This document shows positions 63,360-64,000 of a DNA stretch of 64,000 nt, in pieces. Under the pieces are notes generated by a model. It had not been told where the DNA came from. It saw only the letters and a list, made by a program, of their open reading frames with translations, and ran no database searches. The position numbers and the translations under genes are program-made. Within the stretch, counting starts at the first letter, position 1. Each line of letters starts with the position of its first letter. Origin of the DNA: Flavobacterium omnivorum (GTDB taxonomy: Bacteria; Bacteroidota; Bacteroidia; Flavobacteriales; Flavobacteriaceae); contig NZ_FNDB01000003.1 in assembly GCF_900099915.1 (NCBI RefSeq), positions 292,226 to 356,225 on the forward strand, in the 5' to 3' direction.

Positions 63360-64000
63360 CTAGACTATTTCTAAAGCATTTTCGACTACTTGATATACTG
63401 TATCTAATTGCTCATCCGTAATAATGTAAGGAGGTAATATGTACACAATATTGCCAACCGGACGCAGAACCACGCCGTTTTCGATAAAAAAATCGTAGAG
63501 TTTGTTGCGTAAACTTCCATAATAAGTAGCTGCACTTTCTGTTTTTATTTCTAAAGCAAAAATAACGCCCAGCACACGAGTAGCAGTTACTTTTGCATGG
63601 TTTTTAATGCGCTCCTGAAATTCCAGATGATTTTGATTTACCCGAGCAATATTCGCTTGCATTTCATCGGATTGTAACAACTCCAAACTAGCCAAAGCCG
63701 CCGCGCAACCTGTTGGATTTGCTGTAAATGTGTGTCCATGAAACAACGCTTTATTTATATCATCATCATAAAAAGCATCAAATAAATCCTGCGTAAAAGT
63801 TGTAATCGCCATAGGAATTGTTCCTCCGGTCAATGCTTTGGACAAACACATCATATCTGGTTTTTCAATCAAATAATCCGTTGCAAATGTTTTTCCCGTT
63901 TTCCCAAAGCCCGTCATCACTTCATCTGCAATGGTCAGTACATTACTCTGCTGACAAATTCGTATTAATTTATCTAAAGATTCTGGCTCATACATTACCA
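63360..64000 (-). CDS. bioA: Adenosylmethionine-8-amino-7-oxononanoate aminotransferase, C-terminal part
   Basis: The frame is open to the right edge, so the N-terminal half is outside. The 211 residues visible from an internal Met carry IADEVMTGFGKTGK (PLP-ring Asp), CLSKALTGGTIPMA (Schiff-base Lys), HGHTFTANPTGCAAALASLE and the C-terminal GVVLRPVGNIVYILPPYIIT. It converts KAPA to DAPA in biotin synthesis. It belongs with the ketoacyl-synthase gene at 61988 and the distant bioB at 46272. Confidence 0.95.
   Translation of the reverse strand, partial: VMYEPESLDKLIRICQQSNVLTIADEVMTGFGKTGKTFATDYLIEKPDMMCLSKALTGGTIPMAITTFTQDLFDAFYDDDINKALFHGHTFTANPTGCAAALASLELLQSDEMQANIARVNQNHLEFQERIKNHAKVTATRVLGVIFALEIKTESAATYYGSLRNKLYDFFIENGVVLRPVGNIVYILPPYIITDEQLDTVYQVVENALEIV

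Overview
The window reads as chromosomal DNA of a Flavobacterium-like member of the Bacteroidota. The evidence is AT-rich composition, promoters of the TTG-N17-23-TAnnTTTG type, several giant secreted proteins with type IX secretion (T9SS) C-terminal sorting domains, a short 349-residue NuoG, and dispersed palindromic repeats between genes. Nearly everything is recognisable housekeeping or catabolic DNA; the accessory part is small.

Layout. 1-5080: the end of a TolC-type outer-membrane factor, a membrane-fusion protein and an RND pump, read rightward as one efflux operon. 5114-6819: an error-prone polymerase pair, with the polymerase gene before the UmuD-like gene. 7222-10455: two small secreted proteins, an AraC regulator and a FrnE-type DsbA protein. 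10635-23883: a complete 13-gene leftward nuo operon (nuoA, B, C, D, E, F, G, H, I, J, K, L, M, N) for respiratory complex I, with a good promoter at 23915-23945. nuoC and nuoD are separate genes, and hairpin elements lie in several of the intercistronic gaps. 24175-26819: a cold-shock protein, aspS and a small MORN-repeat protein.

27060-38009: a compact galactan/galactose locus. Seven leftward genes encode galM, two tandem GH53 endo-galactanase lipoproteins, a GH2 beta-galactosidase, galK, galT and a sodium/sugar symporter. A GntR-type regulator is transcribed divergently. The pathway runs from galactan to oligosaccharides (GH53), then galactose (GH2), uptake (SSS) and the Leloir pathway (GalM, GalK, GalT). 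No SusC/SusD pair is present here. 38011-39341: a small, decayed island between a degenerate copy of the tRNA-Leu 3' end and the tRNA-Leu gene itself, carrying two unrecognised ORFs and a possible integrase relic. This is the best candidate for something undescribed.

39701-47357: prs, rplY, pth, a secreted M43 metalloprotease, ribF, a membrane protein and bioB. 47420-60793: a leftward array of three giant T9SS cargo proteins (1285, 1633 and 1389 residues) with unrelated N-terminal regions but a shared C-terminal module of about 440 residues. 61189-64000: recX, whose 3' end has been overrun by a dispersed repeat, then a ketoacyl-synthase-like gene and the 3' half of bioA, with tandem repeat copies between them.

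Functional assignments rest on motifs read by eye. Nothing was searched against a database. The repeat, promoter and island calls are inferences from visible sequence.
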